Source of the DNA: Neolentinus lepideus HHB14362 ss-1 | Taxonomy: Eukaryota > Basidiomycota > Agaricomycetes > Gloeophyllales > Gloeophyllaceae | NCBI GenBank assembly: GCA_001632425.1 | Contig: KV425569.1 | Location: 134,292 to 198,291, forward strand | DNA: 64,000 nt | Direction of reading: 5' to 3' | Made by a program: the position numbers and the translations under genes | The notes under the pieces: model-generated | The model's input: only the letters and a program-made list of their open reading frames with translations | Told to the model about the DNA's origin: nothing | Databases searched by the model: none | Part shown: piece by piece, positions 48,127-57,671 of the stretch | How positions within the stretch are numbered: the stretch's first letter is position 1 | How the letters are laid out: every line of letters starts with the position of its first letter

Positions 48127-48527
48127 TGCGGCAGCGTAATTTCATTATAACATTGCTGTGTTGCCACTTGAAGCTTTGAATAGAGTCGATGTATATGCCT
48201 GTGCCGCAGCAACATATAGTTCGGAAGAATTGTCATAAGCACAGCTCGAAGGTACTTAGCATTCCTGTGGACCTTCCGAATTCTCCGAGGCCGTGCCGAA
48301 TGTCCCGAAAAGTGCTGTGACGTTCCCCGCAGCGGAGGATCCAGCTCCATCTCGAACTCCACCCTGATCCTACCAACGAAGCCTTTCTAATCGGATGAAA
48401 TGACGCGTATAACTATAAGCGCAGCAGCACTATAAAGCGTGCAATCTTTGGGCGATGGGAGTTTCAATAACCTTCAGCTCGTACACCATCTACCACCGCT
48501 TAAACCACTCAAACAATTCTTTCCATA

Positions 48528-48939
48528 ATGTCTTCCTTTTTCAACAAGCTCAAAGGCAAGACTTCTGGAAAGCATAACAACCAGGGTCAAGGAGAGCAAT
48601 CCTTCAATATCCAGCCACACCCTGCGGTAGGCAGTTCCTCGTCGTCGGGCTCGAAGCATTTGACTCAAAATATTGTCCATAGAAAACCAATGACCCTCGC
48701 GACCTCGAACCCCCTCAACCCGGAGGAGGATTAAATAGCAAGCCCGAATACGGAGCTCTCCATGCTCGTGATCCTTACGTTCCGAGCGAGGAGATCAAGA
48801 ACAGTTTGCCTCAGCCTGCCGTGAGTCCGAATGTCATTCCATTTGACCCGAACCGGGAGCTGACTGATTCTCCCTTCTGATGCAGAGTCGTGACGAACTT
48901 CGCGCACGCTCAGCTCAGTTGAACAATCGTGGCAATTAA
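48528..48939 (+). CDS. Small hypothetical protein, three exons
   Basis: I do not recognise this protein. Exon 1 encodes MSSFFNKLKGKTSGKHNNQG and a Gln-rich stretch ending FNIQPHPA, where a GTAGGC donor opens a 57-nt intron. Exon 2 starts KTNDPRDLEPPQPGGGLNSK and includes YGALHARDPYVPSEEIKNSL. Exon 3 follows the CAG at about 48885 and encodes SRDELRARSAQLNNRGN. The spliced frame is open over about 96 residues. The unspliced frame stops at 48734. The product is basic, hydrophilic and probably disordered, with no signal peptide. Its upstream region (48430-48527) is pyrimidine-rich. The gene at 50166 has a similar design. Confidence 0.55.
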
Positions 48940-50083
48940 GAGCTTCAGCTTCAGTCGCTGAACCTACGTGATATTGACGTTGTAATATTGGGATCGCGCA
49001 TCTTGACATGTAGTACCACCATGGGTGTTGTATCAATAGTTTTTAATAGTACGTGTCGACGACGTCGTCGTCCAAGGCATATAATTTGATGAGCAATTTT
49101 GCAGACGTACTTACCAACCATGTGCATGAGCATTTATAGTAAGTACACTACCTGATCTAGGTGCAAACTCCAATCTTTCCAATGTATCCGAAGCCTTTAG
49201 GTTTGTTGCGAAGCACTCGGTCACCTCCCGAATTCATGTTTCAGGATCATCTCGGACATCTCCTGAAGGTTCATCTCTGGAGCATGAAGAAATAATCCAA
49301 ATTTCGAGACGACGCGGGCGCGCTTGCCCTGAGCGGTCGGTTGCCCGAAGGACAGTCGCGTATGGTACATCCAGTAAATACAACGATTATATATTTTTTT
49401 CTTATCAATGTCTCAATATAGGCGCCTCCGGCGCCCCCCCTCTCGACCACATGCGAGCTCGCCAACTCGCCCCGACTCCCGAATTCCAACAGAGTAAGAA
49501 TATAAACTTCAGCAGTAGGAACATGGAATCTCCGACTCGCTCGTTGGATATGCTCAAACCACGATTGATCTTTGGCAGTGGGTGATCGTGATGACATCTA
49601 CGCATACATCCATTCTTCCCAGGGCCCTTCGTTTTCTTGCAATATTTGTGTCCAATAATACTAGAGAGACGCTGTTCGCAAAGCTGTCTAGTTAGCTCAG
49701 TTTGTCATCTTTAGTCATGCAAGCGCGAAGCCCTAAGGAGCTCTGCGTGAGCGCTGTGCGGAAGTTGTTTTCAATGTTTTTTTTGGCTTGAGCGCGGAGA
49801 CACAAGGAGAGTTCTCTTAGCGTTGCACAAGCAAGGTGAGTGCGGGGTGGTCCTCGGTTCTCACCAGAGCGCTACGGTACATGCAGATACGGTTGAGGAT
49901 TCCCTGGTCAGGCACTTATTTCCGTGAGATTTTTTCAAGGAAAGGAGTTGCCTAATATGACTATAGCGAAGAGGATAAGCTTGAGGAATAGTATTTTGAG
50001 CTGCGGCTGAGCGAGAGAAATGATGCCGGGGTAATATATGTCCGCAGATGAAATATTGCAGAAGAGGTGCAGAAGAGGTGCAA
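48940..50083. other. Intergenic region
   Basis: About 1.1 kb without a supported gene. Minus-strand frames (48731-49133, 49271-49605) show no domain or splice logic. A direct repeat of GCAGAAGAGGT stands at about 50058-50080. Confidence 0.45.
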
Positions 50084-50090
50084 TATAAAG
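50084..50090 (+). promoter_or_regulatory. TATA box of small hypothetical gene
   Basis: TATAAAG lies 76 bases before the ATG at 50166, with a C/T-rich start region (50110-50160) between. The spacing is normal for a fungal TATA promoter. Confidence 0.5.
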
Positions 50091-50165
50091 CCAGCGACTC
50101 TTGCCCAAGCAGCCCTCTCATTCAAGTACCAACTTTGACTCTGTCCTTGTCACCCACTACTTACA

Positions 50166-50458
50166 ATGATCGCGCTACTGGTCCACGCCATCAAGAAGCG
50201 CAAGAACAAAGATCAAGACAAAGGCTCAAGGAGCGGCGTAAGCCAATCACAAAGCAACTTCACCTATCGTGCTCAGCCACATGCCTCTGTGAGTGGCAAT
50301 TGTCGACGTCCTTTCTAGATTGCTGAGATGGATAGAAGCAGTCCAGTCGTCCACATGACAACGGGTTTTCAGAGGCAAGAACTGAACCGTATGGTGCGGA
50401 TAAGTCTGCGGTGCTTTGTATACAAATACTCACGCACTCATCAGCAAAGCAGAAGTAA
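50166..50458 (+). CDS. Small hypothetical protein, two or three exons
   Basis: I do not recognise this protein. The start at 50166 gives MIALLVHAIKKRKNKDQDKG, then a Ser/Gln-rich stretch ending FTYRAQPHAS at a GTGAGT donor. Exon 2, after CTAG at about 50318, reads IAEMDRSSPVVHMTTGFQRQ and ELNRM. A second intron beginning GTGCGG and ending GCAG would give a stop just after at 50456-50458. Without it the frame ends at 50477. The product is about 70-90 residues, basic, without signal peptide. The first exon end resembles that of the gene at 48528 (QPHPA versus QPHAS). A shared origin is possible but unproven. Confidence 0.5.
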
Positions 50459-50861
50459 TGACAGTGTGCCCGGTTAGCAGTACACCCAGAACCGCTATAT
50501 GAAGTGTTCGCGACCAAATCGCGTTCATGGCACGTGATTTGTCACGTGGTGGTGACGGATAGTCTTCATATAGTGCTATGTACATCCCGATTCCCCGGGA
50601 TTCTTCCTCCGCCGCACTCCTTGCATGTACTTTCATTGGGGGGTCTTGTATACATCAGCCGTTGTTGTATGTGTCTTGTAGGGCAAACTCTATTGCTGCA
50701 TTTGAATTACAAGGTTCAGGCTCGGGATAGTGCTCGCAACGGCTCCCAGACATAGCCTCCTCCGAGACCGCATATTGCGACAATATCCTTTAGGTCTGAG
50801 CAAACACGACCAGTATGCATTTATTTTAAGTTGAGATGATCGACTGAAGATAACCTGTATC

Positions 50862-51332
50862 ATGTTCACTGTAGGTTATCCTCCTGAATATCAAAGCTTG
50901 AGCTCGAATATGCCGGATGTTATTACTGCATCTTCACCGCGAGAGCCTCGCCTCCCAAAGGGCAAATCTGATTACGAAGCTGTCGAACAACTCAACGCTC
51001 TCTCGTCTACCGAGATCGAGCCACTCATCCCAGAGCTTCTAACATGGCTTCAAGACGTGAACTGGCCCATCTTTAGTCCCGTTCTCGATCTTCTAGCGAG
51101 ACACCCCCGATTGCTCGTGGAGCCTGTACGCAGAGTGTTGCAGGGAGATGATGATGCATGGATCGCGTACTGTGTGGGAAATCTGGTCAAGGACCGGCTA
51201 CCAAGGGAGCAGCAGATTTCATTGAAGCTCGAGCTCGAAAGAATCGCGAATAATCCAACTGATGCTGAGAAGGAGTGGGAGGTGCAGGATGATGCACAGG
51301 AGGTGTTGAATGTGTTAGAAACCAGAGCCTAG
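50862..51332 (+). CDS. DUF5071-like protein
   Basis: This is a single-exon protein of about 140-156 residues. The core KGKSDYEAVEQLNALSSTEI, ELLTWLQDVNWPIFSPVLDL and VRRVLQGDDDAWIAYCVGNL matches the DUF5071 pattern, a small HEAT-repeat-like domain found in bacteria and some fungi. Its role is unknown. Two in-frame starts are possible: 50862 (MFTVGY) or 50910 (MPDVIT). The second is closer to where the domain begins. Because the family is common in bacteria and rarer in fungi, an old transfer from bacteria is conceivable, but base composition does not stand out here. Confidence 0.65.
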   Translation: MFTVGYPPEYQSLSSNMPDVITASSPREPRLPKGKSDYEAVEQLNALSSTEIEPLIPELLTWLQDVNWPIFSPVLDLLARHPRLLVEPVRRVLQGDDDAWIAYCVGNLVKDRLPREQQISLKLELERIANNPTDAEKEWEVQDDAQEVLNVLETRA

Positions 51333-51945
51333 AAGCCCTGCGTGAGATACAAATATGTGCGTCAACGCTGACTCCAATTTGCTCTGCCGTTCTGGTGAGA
51401 TGGCTCCGGTGCTTATAGAGGCTCTCGAATGAAGGCTTTCCCAAGTACGCACCATGTGGTGGGCGTGAGTTGGTTTGCGTCCGGTGCGGTGCGGTGCGCG
51501 TTAACTCACAGATTCTAGCCAACAGAGGGGTATCTCGTGCACTGCAAGAGAATATTCACGATGTGGTTTGAACGTGCCTATAACGACCTGTCCCTGTCTC
51601 CAAACTATAGAAACAGACAAGTTGCGGCATTCGAAGAGCATGCTACGCTCCTCGTGATGCACTTGACCTTAGCCAGGAAAAGAGCTTGGCAGAGATTATC
51701 GTCGCCAAATAGGACTATCCTTCCTCAGCAGAGTACATTTCAGCGATTTCCGCGGATTACAAATAAGTTGAGCCACGCGAAACGTTGAAGAGAAGGCTAT
51801 AGAGACAACAGGTCTTGTTCATACAGAAAAAGACATTTTAGTTAGAGCATTGAACTAACAAGACAAATCAGCCGAGTCGGGCATTAAAGGACAAAGGTAA
51901 AATAAATAAAATAGTTGGTTCGGTATACCGATCATCGAGACTAAA
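51333..51945. other. Intergenic region, two 3' ends
   Basis: This lies between convergent genes. The plus-strand frame 51537-51788 has no recognisable domain. An A/T-rich tract at 51830-51925 probably contains the polyadenylation signals of the WASP-like gene. Confidence 0.45.
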
Positions 51946-53445
51946 CTAGTCCCATTCCTCCTCGTCATCCTCTTCCTCGTCGCTATCGCCTAACTTCTTA
52001 TTCCTCTCCAGTAGGGCAGCCGCCAGCGCAGCCGTCAAATCACCACCTACACCTCCCCCACCACCTCCGGCCGAGCTTTCTTCTACAGGCGAGCGCGGCC
52101 CAGACGGGGGTGTAGACGAGTCAACTTTGCGCAGCGAGTGCACGCCTTTACCTTGGATCGACGCGAGGAGGTCGGCGCGGCCAGGCTGCGGTGGGGGCAG
52201 GGCAGCGGGCGGCGCGGGGGGTCCGCCTGGGGGAGGTGGCGGAGGTGGCGGGGGCGCACCGCCAGGTGGGGGAGGGGGGGGAGGGGGAGGGGCGCTACCA
52301 GCAGGAGGCGGCGGTGGAGGCGGCGGCGGAGGAGGAGGCGCACCGCTGGTAGGAGGGGGAGGAGGCGCGTGCGGACCTGGTCGAGATGGCGGAGGAGGAG
52401 GGGGAGGTGCGGTGGTTGGACGGGTTGGAGGCGCTGGGGGAGGTGGAGGCGGAGCAGTGCTGCTGGGACGTGAAGGAGGTGCTGGTGTCGCACGTGCAGG
52501 AGGTGCAGGAGGCGGCACATGGGCGCTTGGTGCAGCTGGTGCCCGCAATGGTGGAGGTGGTCGGCCTGGCGGCGGTGGAGGTGGTGCTGAGGGCGCCTCT
52601 GGCTGTGCATGTACATTTCGCCGCGGGGCAGGGGGTGGCGGGGCTTTCTTCTTTTCCTTCGGCGCCGCGGCTGTTTCTTTCTGTGCGTTCCGGACGAACT
52701 TCTGAATGAACTCCATGTCATGCTCGATGACATTTCTATCCACGCCCATGGATTGTAGCTGGTCTAAAAATGCCATCCATGAGGGGTCTACGTTCGTAGA
52801 TGTAAAGCCCTTCTCGGCGTCGTAGCCCATGTGTGCGACGTGGATGAAGGAGCCATGGGTCGGTCCTGAGATCATGGATTTATCGATCTTGCCTAGAGTC
52901 TTGGACTTAGACTTTGCGGACTTGGCCTTCGGTTTCGCTATGAGAGTATGAGATGATACGAGATCGACAATGTGATAGGGTCACTTACACGGGGATTTGT
53001 TCTTACTAAGGGCGTTTGTAACTTTCTTGTGGAATACCTTGGCTTCGCCCTCATCAGCAAAGACGAATCCGACCATGCATTCCTAGAACCACGATCAGCA
53101 CTATTCCTTGCCACTTCAACTGCGCATGTTACTGACATCTCCGGGGAACGAGTGGAAGAATGGCCGATCTTGAAAGTACTCAAATCCCTCATACGTCTCG
53201 TGTTCCCAGATTACTCCTCTAGTACCCGACAAATCCACCATGCGAAAGTAAATTGTCCCGTTCTTGCTGGTATCTCGCGTGGCCACGAGAGCCCCTTGCA
53301 GTCCGGCGTACGACCAGTTATTTGGATCTGGGTGAGCGTAATAGATGCGAGCAAGACCAGCATGGATAATTTTATTGTTTGACTTTGGAACAACTGATTT
53401 GACCTTCGCTTTGTCGTCGTCGGAAAGCGTAGACTGGGTTGGCAT
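51946..53445 (-). CDS. WASP/Las17-like actin nucleation-promoting factor
   Basis: This activates the Arp2/3 complex at endocytic actin patches. The start at 53445 gives MPTQSTLSDDDKAKVKSVVP. The WH1 domain has ARIYYAHPDPNNWSYAGLQG, FRMVDLSGTRGVIWEHE and GFEYFQDRPFFHSFPGD. After an intron comes VGFVFADEGEAKVFHKKV. A CRIB-like segment follows (ISGPTHGSFIHVAHMGYDAE) and then a helix. A proline-rich stretch of about 150 residues has many runs of six or more prolines (52150-52650), which bind profilin and SH3 domains. The WH2 motif is LLASIQGKGVHSLRKVD. The acidic end is GDSDEEEDDEEEWD, with the Arp2/3-binding Trp. The opposite strand of the proline tract reads as glycine-rich open frames, which are artefacts. 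The CRIB-like part is notable because budding yeast Las17 lacks one. Confidence 0.93.
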
Positions 53446-54391
53446 GATGGAAGAGGGATATGTGCTGAAGCGCAATTCAGGCTGCGTCCAATCCTCAAGT
53501 GAAACGCCCGAGTCAAGCCCGAGTGCCAATGGGTCATGGAATAGGCCCGTTAAAGGTAGTAGACCCTGGATACCATTACTTGTAGTGATGCCACAGCAGT
53601 GACAAGAGCCTAATATTCTCGTGGGTACTGCTGAGTACCGCTCTACCAATCTGAACGGCGCCAGGTCGCATTATACTCCATTCCCAACTCGAAGATATCG
53701 ACATCCAGTGTACACAGTTCATTCCGCCAAGATAATAGTTATAGGATCTCTCGTTCCATCAATACAGCAGACGGTCAACTGCCGAGAGAACACTTACAGT
53801 CTGTGAAGAGTACCTAGATGTTTCCTCTCCTTGCTGCTTAGGAGTCCTGAGTCTGTTCTGTATGGCCTTGTACTTGTCGATGTCTCTAACATTGCACCGT
53901 CCCGCAAGGAGTCATACAGAGGTGCCAACATTACATTGACAGTTGTATGAAGCTTCTGGTATCTACCTCACCTCCCTTGCCCAAGAATTTGAGGGTGCCC
54001 ACATCGGATGTCAACATGTCACCGTCGATCTCCAGTTCAAGTTGGAGGCCATAGCTGGAAATGCATACAATATTGCAAGTTCTATCTACAATGCATGTCT
54101 GGCAGTGAGATCTGAACGAATTGCAGAATCATTGGAAAGTGCCGATGCGGACTATCGAGGTGCGGAATCCAAGCCTCTCGCAGAATGCTGTATTGTCGAG
54201 CCTGATATCTTCGCAACACCTGAGTACGTCGACAAGAGCGCGTCGAAGCAAGGCGCAGATGAGAACTTGTCTTCGGATGTTTCCGCAATACGCCATCGAA
54301 TCTATGAGACCAGAAAAGAATATTCTGAGCGGTCGATATCATACGACTTTGTCTCTGTGTCTGAGCTATCGCCTCACCATACATCTCTCTC
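53446..54391. other. Intergenic region with one unexplained open frame
   Basis: The first part is the WASP-like promoter. The plus-strand frame starting at 53943 (MYEASGIYLTSLAQEFEGAH) stays open for 150 residues before it runs into the antisense of the GNAT gene. Its amino-acid make-up looks natural, with charged helices. It has no family I recognise and no clear splice partners, so it is listed here and not as a gene. Confidence 0.3.
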
Positions 54392-55114
54392 TCATGTCTT
54401 CGCATGCGGTAATCTCTTCATGTACGTGAAGGTATATCTCCCCCACTTGAGCCCATTCTCCCTCGGCCTCGGTGCATACTCATCCAGATCCACGACCAAC
54501 GTCCCCTGCTGCTCGAATTCCGCCTTTTCAAAGGCCGGCCTGCCCGCCTCCGACGCATGGACCCAACAGAATACGCCATCCTCGTCAGCCTTGCTTGTCC
54601 CCCAGCGAATGAGCGCAGAGCCGATGCCGCGTCCTTGATACGCTGGGTGCACGCTGATCGCGACGATGAACATGCACTTGGTTCCGGGCGGCATGAATAT
54701 ATCCATCCACCGCTCGAGGTCAGCGTGTGTGAGCTCCTTAAGGCGCTCGAGGGACTTTTTCGAGGGCTCCAGTTTCGGTTCTTCGGGGTTAGTCTCCGTC
54801 TTGGCCTCCTCTGTCTTCTTTTCTGTGCTCTCGTTCGGCTCTTTGATCTCCGGTTGCGGGTACCCCCTGAGGCCCCAAACCACCCACCCTACAATCTCGT
54901 GCGTACTCTCATCTACGGCCTTCATCACTTTGCATCTCTCTGGAACGGTCATCCAATGCGACAGTGCATCGCCCATGCCCTTCACTTGGTCGCCCATCCC
55001 TGTCTCAACGGTCTTGACTTGCGTATGACGGTCATCAGTGAACGCAGCACCGAATATTTCTGCCATGCGGGGAACGTCCTCGGACTGCGCAGGTCTGATT
55101 GTGATATTGCTCAT
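54392..55114 (-). CDS. GNAT-family N-acetyltransferase
   Basis: This single-exon acetyltransferase of 240 residues uses acetyl-CoA. The start at 55114 gives MSNITIRPAQSEDVPRMAEI, the usual first strand and helix. HEIVGWVVWG is strand 4. A charged Glu/Lys-rich insert of about 40 residues (ESTEKKTEEAKTETNPEEPK) then interrupts the fold. CMFIVAISVHPAYQGRGIGS is motif A, with the pyrophosphate loop Q-G-R-G-I-G. FCWVHASEAGRPAFEKAEFE is motif B. Fungal GNATs of this type act on unknown small molecules or on drug-like amines; the substrate cannot be told. The ORF on the other strand (54557-55153) is a shadow. Confidence 0.85.
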   Translation of the reverse strand: MSNITIRPAQSEDVPRMAEIFGAAFTDDRHTQVKTVETGMGDQVKGMGDALSHWMTVPERCKVMKAVDESTHEIVGWVVWGLRGYPQPEIKEPNESTEKKTEEAKTETNPEEPKLEPSKKSLERLKELTHADLERWMDIFMPPGTKCMFIVAISVHPAYQGRGIGSALIRWGTSKADEDGVFCWVHASEAGRPAFEKAEFEQQGTLVVDLDEYAPRPRENGLKWGRYTFTYMKRLPHAKT

Positions 55115-55482
55115 GTTGATAAAGCTCCTAATTTTCTAGCGACGTCGAAGTAGCGATAGGGAGAACTGGTTGACTCAGCTGCAGACTCGGTCATACCAAC
55201 CGGTAATACCAACCGGTATACGTTCAGGTCTCGTTGAGAACGTCAATCGTGGGTAAATTGGATCAGGAATACTTCTGATTAGATCTAGATCTGTAAAAAG
55301 ATGCGTACCCGATCACTACGCAATGTAACAGGATAGATAGTAATACGCATCGAAGGCCGCAGTGGCAACTACAGCAGGAACAGCTTGAGCAACGTACCCT
55401 ACACTCGACAGCAATATCAATCGAAAACAAAAGCATCAAATTAACGAATATGCACGACCTTTCTCCCTTGTTTCATATATTA
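55115..55482. other. Intergenic region
   Basis: No gene is seen. A short direct repeat (ATACCAACCGGTA) occurs twice at about 55194-55220 upstream of the GNAT gene. Confidence 0.4.
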
Positions 55483-57033
55483 TCATGCTTCTCCATTCTC
55501 CGTCTTCTTCGCCTCGAAGAAAGCCCTCACATCTGCCTCCTGCACCACCCTTCCCTCCATCGCAAACGGCCTCAGATAATCCATCAGCCCATCCCTACAG
55601 ACCCAGTCCATTTCACAACCCTCGCATCATAAGCTATAAATAAAAATGGAGGCGTACCTCATCGCATTAAATGCCCTTATCCCATCCAGCGCGCGTTCGC
55701 GAGGTAGACGAGATAAAGCGCGCATGCCAAGCTCTTCCAGTGACAATCCTGTATTCGATTACAGCATTTAGAGGCAAGAAAGGGCACTGAGGGAGGACGT
55801 AAGAAAAGAAGACGAACCGGAGTCGGGATCCTCGGGAGGCTCGTATGTGTCTTCCTCTTCGAGGAGGTAAGGGCGGGATTCGAGACTCGGTAGACACTAA
55901 AAGGATGAATAGTCAGATATAGATACATTTAGGATGGGATAAGGCTACGAGACACTAACCGAGGGACATTTGCACCAGCGAGCGCGCCAGCCTTCGGTCA
56001 GAAAGACATCGCCCGTTCCGAAGTTAGGCTCGGACGGGCTCGGTTTCTTTCCTTCGTCAGTACCGTTAGCGGATGTGCATTTGTATATTTTTTGTGCAGT
56101 CGGGTTAGGCGTAGGTGCTAGACACGGTTTTGATTCCGAAGCGGCAGAGGGAGAGCCACGGAGTCTCTTGTTACTTCCGTCTGCACTTCCTTCTTCTCTC
56201 GGTCGTTTACTACCTGTCTGTCCCTCTGCCTCTGCAGTCTTCGCGTCGATTTCAACATTGGTCTCCGCGCTGCCATCCTCTTCCTGCCCGATAACCTTCC
56301 ACGGCTCAGCATCCGAGTGTCTCACAACCATCATAACGCCTGTAGTCCCGGCATATCTTTTCAGCGTGGGTATTTCCAATACACACGACCCGCACACCAG
56401 AGCATCGTAGTCCTCTCCAGATATCAGAGGTGGCGGGAGGCTGCCCTCTTCATCCGACGCATCACCATCCTCCTGCTTTACCGGTGACAACGCTCTCGAC
56501 GCCGGTCTTTCACGTAGATTCAGACAGGACTCATGGAACCAATCCTACCCAACCGATCCTTCAGCGTCCGCTCCTTCCAGCCGAACAAAACCCACCTCAC
56601 AACCAACACATTGAATCATTGTCTCTCTCTCCTTTTTCGCGTCGTATGGCCTCCCACATCTACAAAACAGCCCTCTGAAGTTCTGTCCATATTTATTCCC
56701 CTCGTTAGACGGTTCCAAGGCGGTATAAAGCGTGCATCGATGCGCCTGGGTGGTGGGGCAGTCACACCGGAAGTCGCGCTTCGGAAACAGCTCAAGTTGC
56801 TCGTGGTCCGTATGGCACGCGACTGAGCACGCTGAGCAAATCCCTTTCGGCTGAACGTCTGGGTCGTTCAGTTTGCAAGTTAGGCAAAGATAGACTGCTT
56901 GTCGAAGCGGTCCTAGTGGGTAGGTGCAAGATGTGAACTGGTGTGGAAGGGCTTCGGCAGCCTCGTCTATGAGCTGGGCTTGCGAGGCGTAAAGTTCTTG
57001 ACTAGTGAGAGTTTGGACATCGTCAGAGGACAT
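55483..57033 (-). CDS. UBR7-like protein with UBR box and PHD finger (Mlo2-like)
   Basis: This is a putative E3 ubiquitin ligase of the N-degron-type UBR family, nuclear in animals. It was found in fission yeast as Mlo2. The start at 57033 gives MSSDDVQTLTSQELYASQAQ. The UBR zinc box has CTYPLGPLRQAVYLCLTC, CSACSVACHTDHEQ and RDFRCDCPTTQAHRCTL. The PHD finger runs FCRCGRPYD to MIQCVGCE, joined across an intron to DWFHESCLNL, giving a C4HC3 set. A disordered charged stretch (ETNVEIDAKTAEAEGQTGSK) follows, then GTGDVFLTEGWRARWCKCP. The last exons encode CLPSLESRPYLLEEEDTYEP, SLEELGMRALSRLPRERALD and AFFEAKKTENGEA. The stop is at 55483-55485. At least four introns occur. Overall domain order matches UBR7. 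Confidence 0.9.
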
Positions 57034-57671
57034 GAGCAGTAGCGTCGCCGATTGTCCACCAGGGCAATGGATTTGTGACCTGGTTCCTTTTCAGGTGTCG
57101 GAGTATGAAAATGCGCCGTTTAAGGGCATACAACCCTTAGACTCTGAGAACCGCGTTACCCTCGCCATTTGACGCCTGCTACCGCTCTTTCCCCTGGATA
57201 GCTGGTCGTCTTCGACCACATCTACTTTTTTGAATTTAGAAGACAACAATCCGTTCGTATAGCGGAATTTTTATGACGGGACAAGGTATCAGTATTGATG
57301 ACAGGACTCGAGGGAGACTTCGTCGAGGAAGTGCGTTAGGTTAACCAGAAATAATACGAGAGGATTCTGAGCCATAGGTCCTGGACGGAGCATTGTGCGC
57401 ATGGCGTCTGTGTAGGTGTGCTTACCTATCTAGTTTGCCTGCTGTTGACTTAACTTCATCGCGACTTGTCGCGCCACAACCGCGATAATGGACGCGTTTC
57501 TCCCGCGAGATCTTTCCCGGACCGGAGGCCAAATGCCACAAAGCGAATTATAGCGACACTTGACTATGGATGCGTGATATGTGCTAGGCCGGTCTAACAC
57601 CACCTCGAAGTGGGTTCGTAGGGCGCACGCCGAGGAAGTCCGCGCGCGCTAGGCGTCGGGAACTAGTGCTA
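57034..57671. other. Intergenic region
   Basis: About 640 bases upstream of the UBR7-like gene. Nothing coding is recognised on either strand. Confidence 0.5.

Noticed and set aside
52127..52709. Glycine- and arginine-rich plus-strand frames
   Set aside because: They are the antisense of the polyproline tract of the WASP-like gene. CCx codons read as GGx on the other strand.
53943..54638. 231-residue plus-strand frame
   Set aside because: Its second half is antisense to the GNAT gene. The first half looks natural, but without splice partners or a family it cannot be called a gene.
54557..55153. 198-residue plus-strand frame opposite the GNAT gene
   Set aside because: It is a shadow of the acetyltransferase, which has all its motifs on the minus strand.
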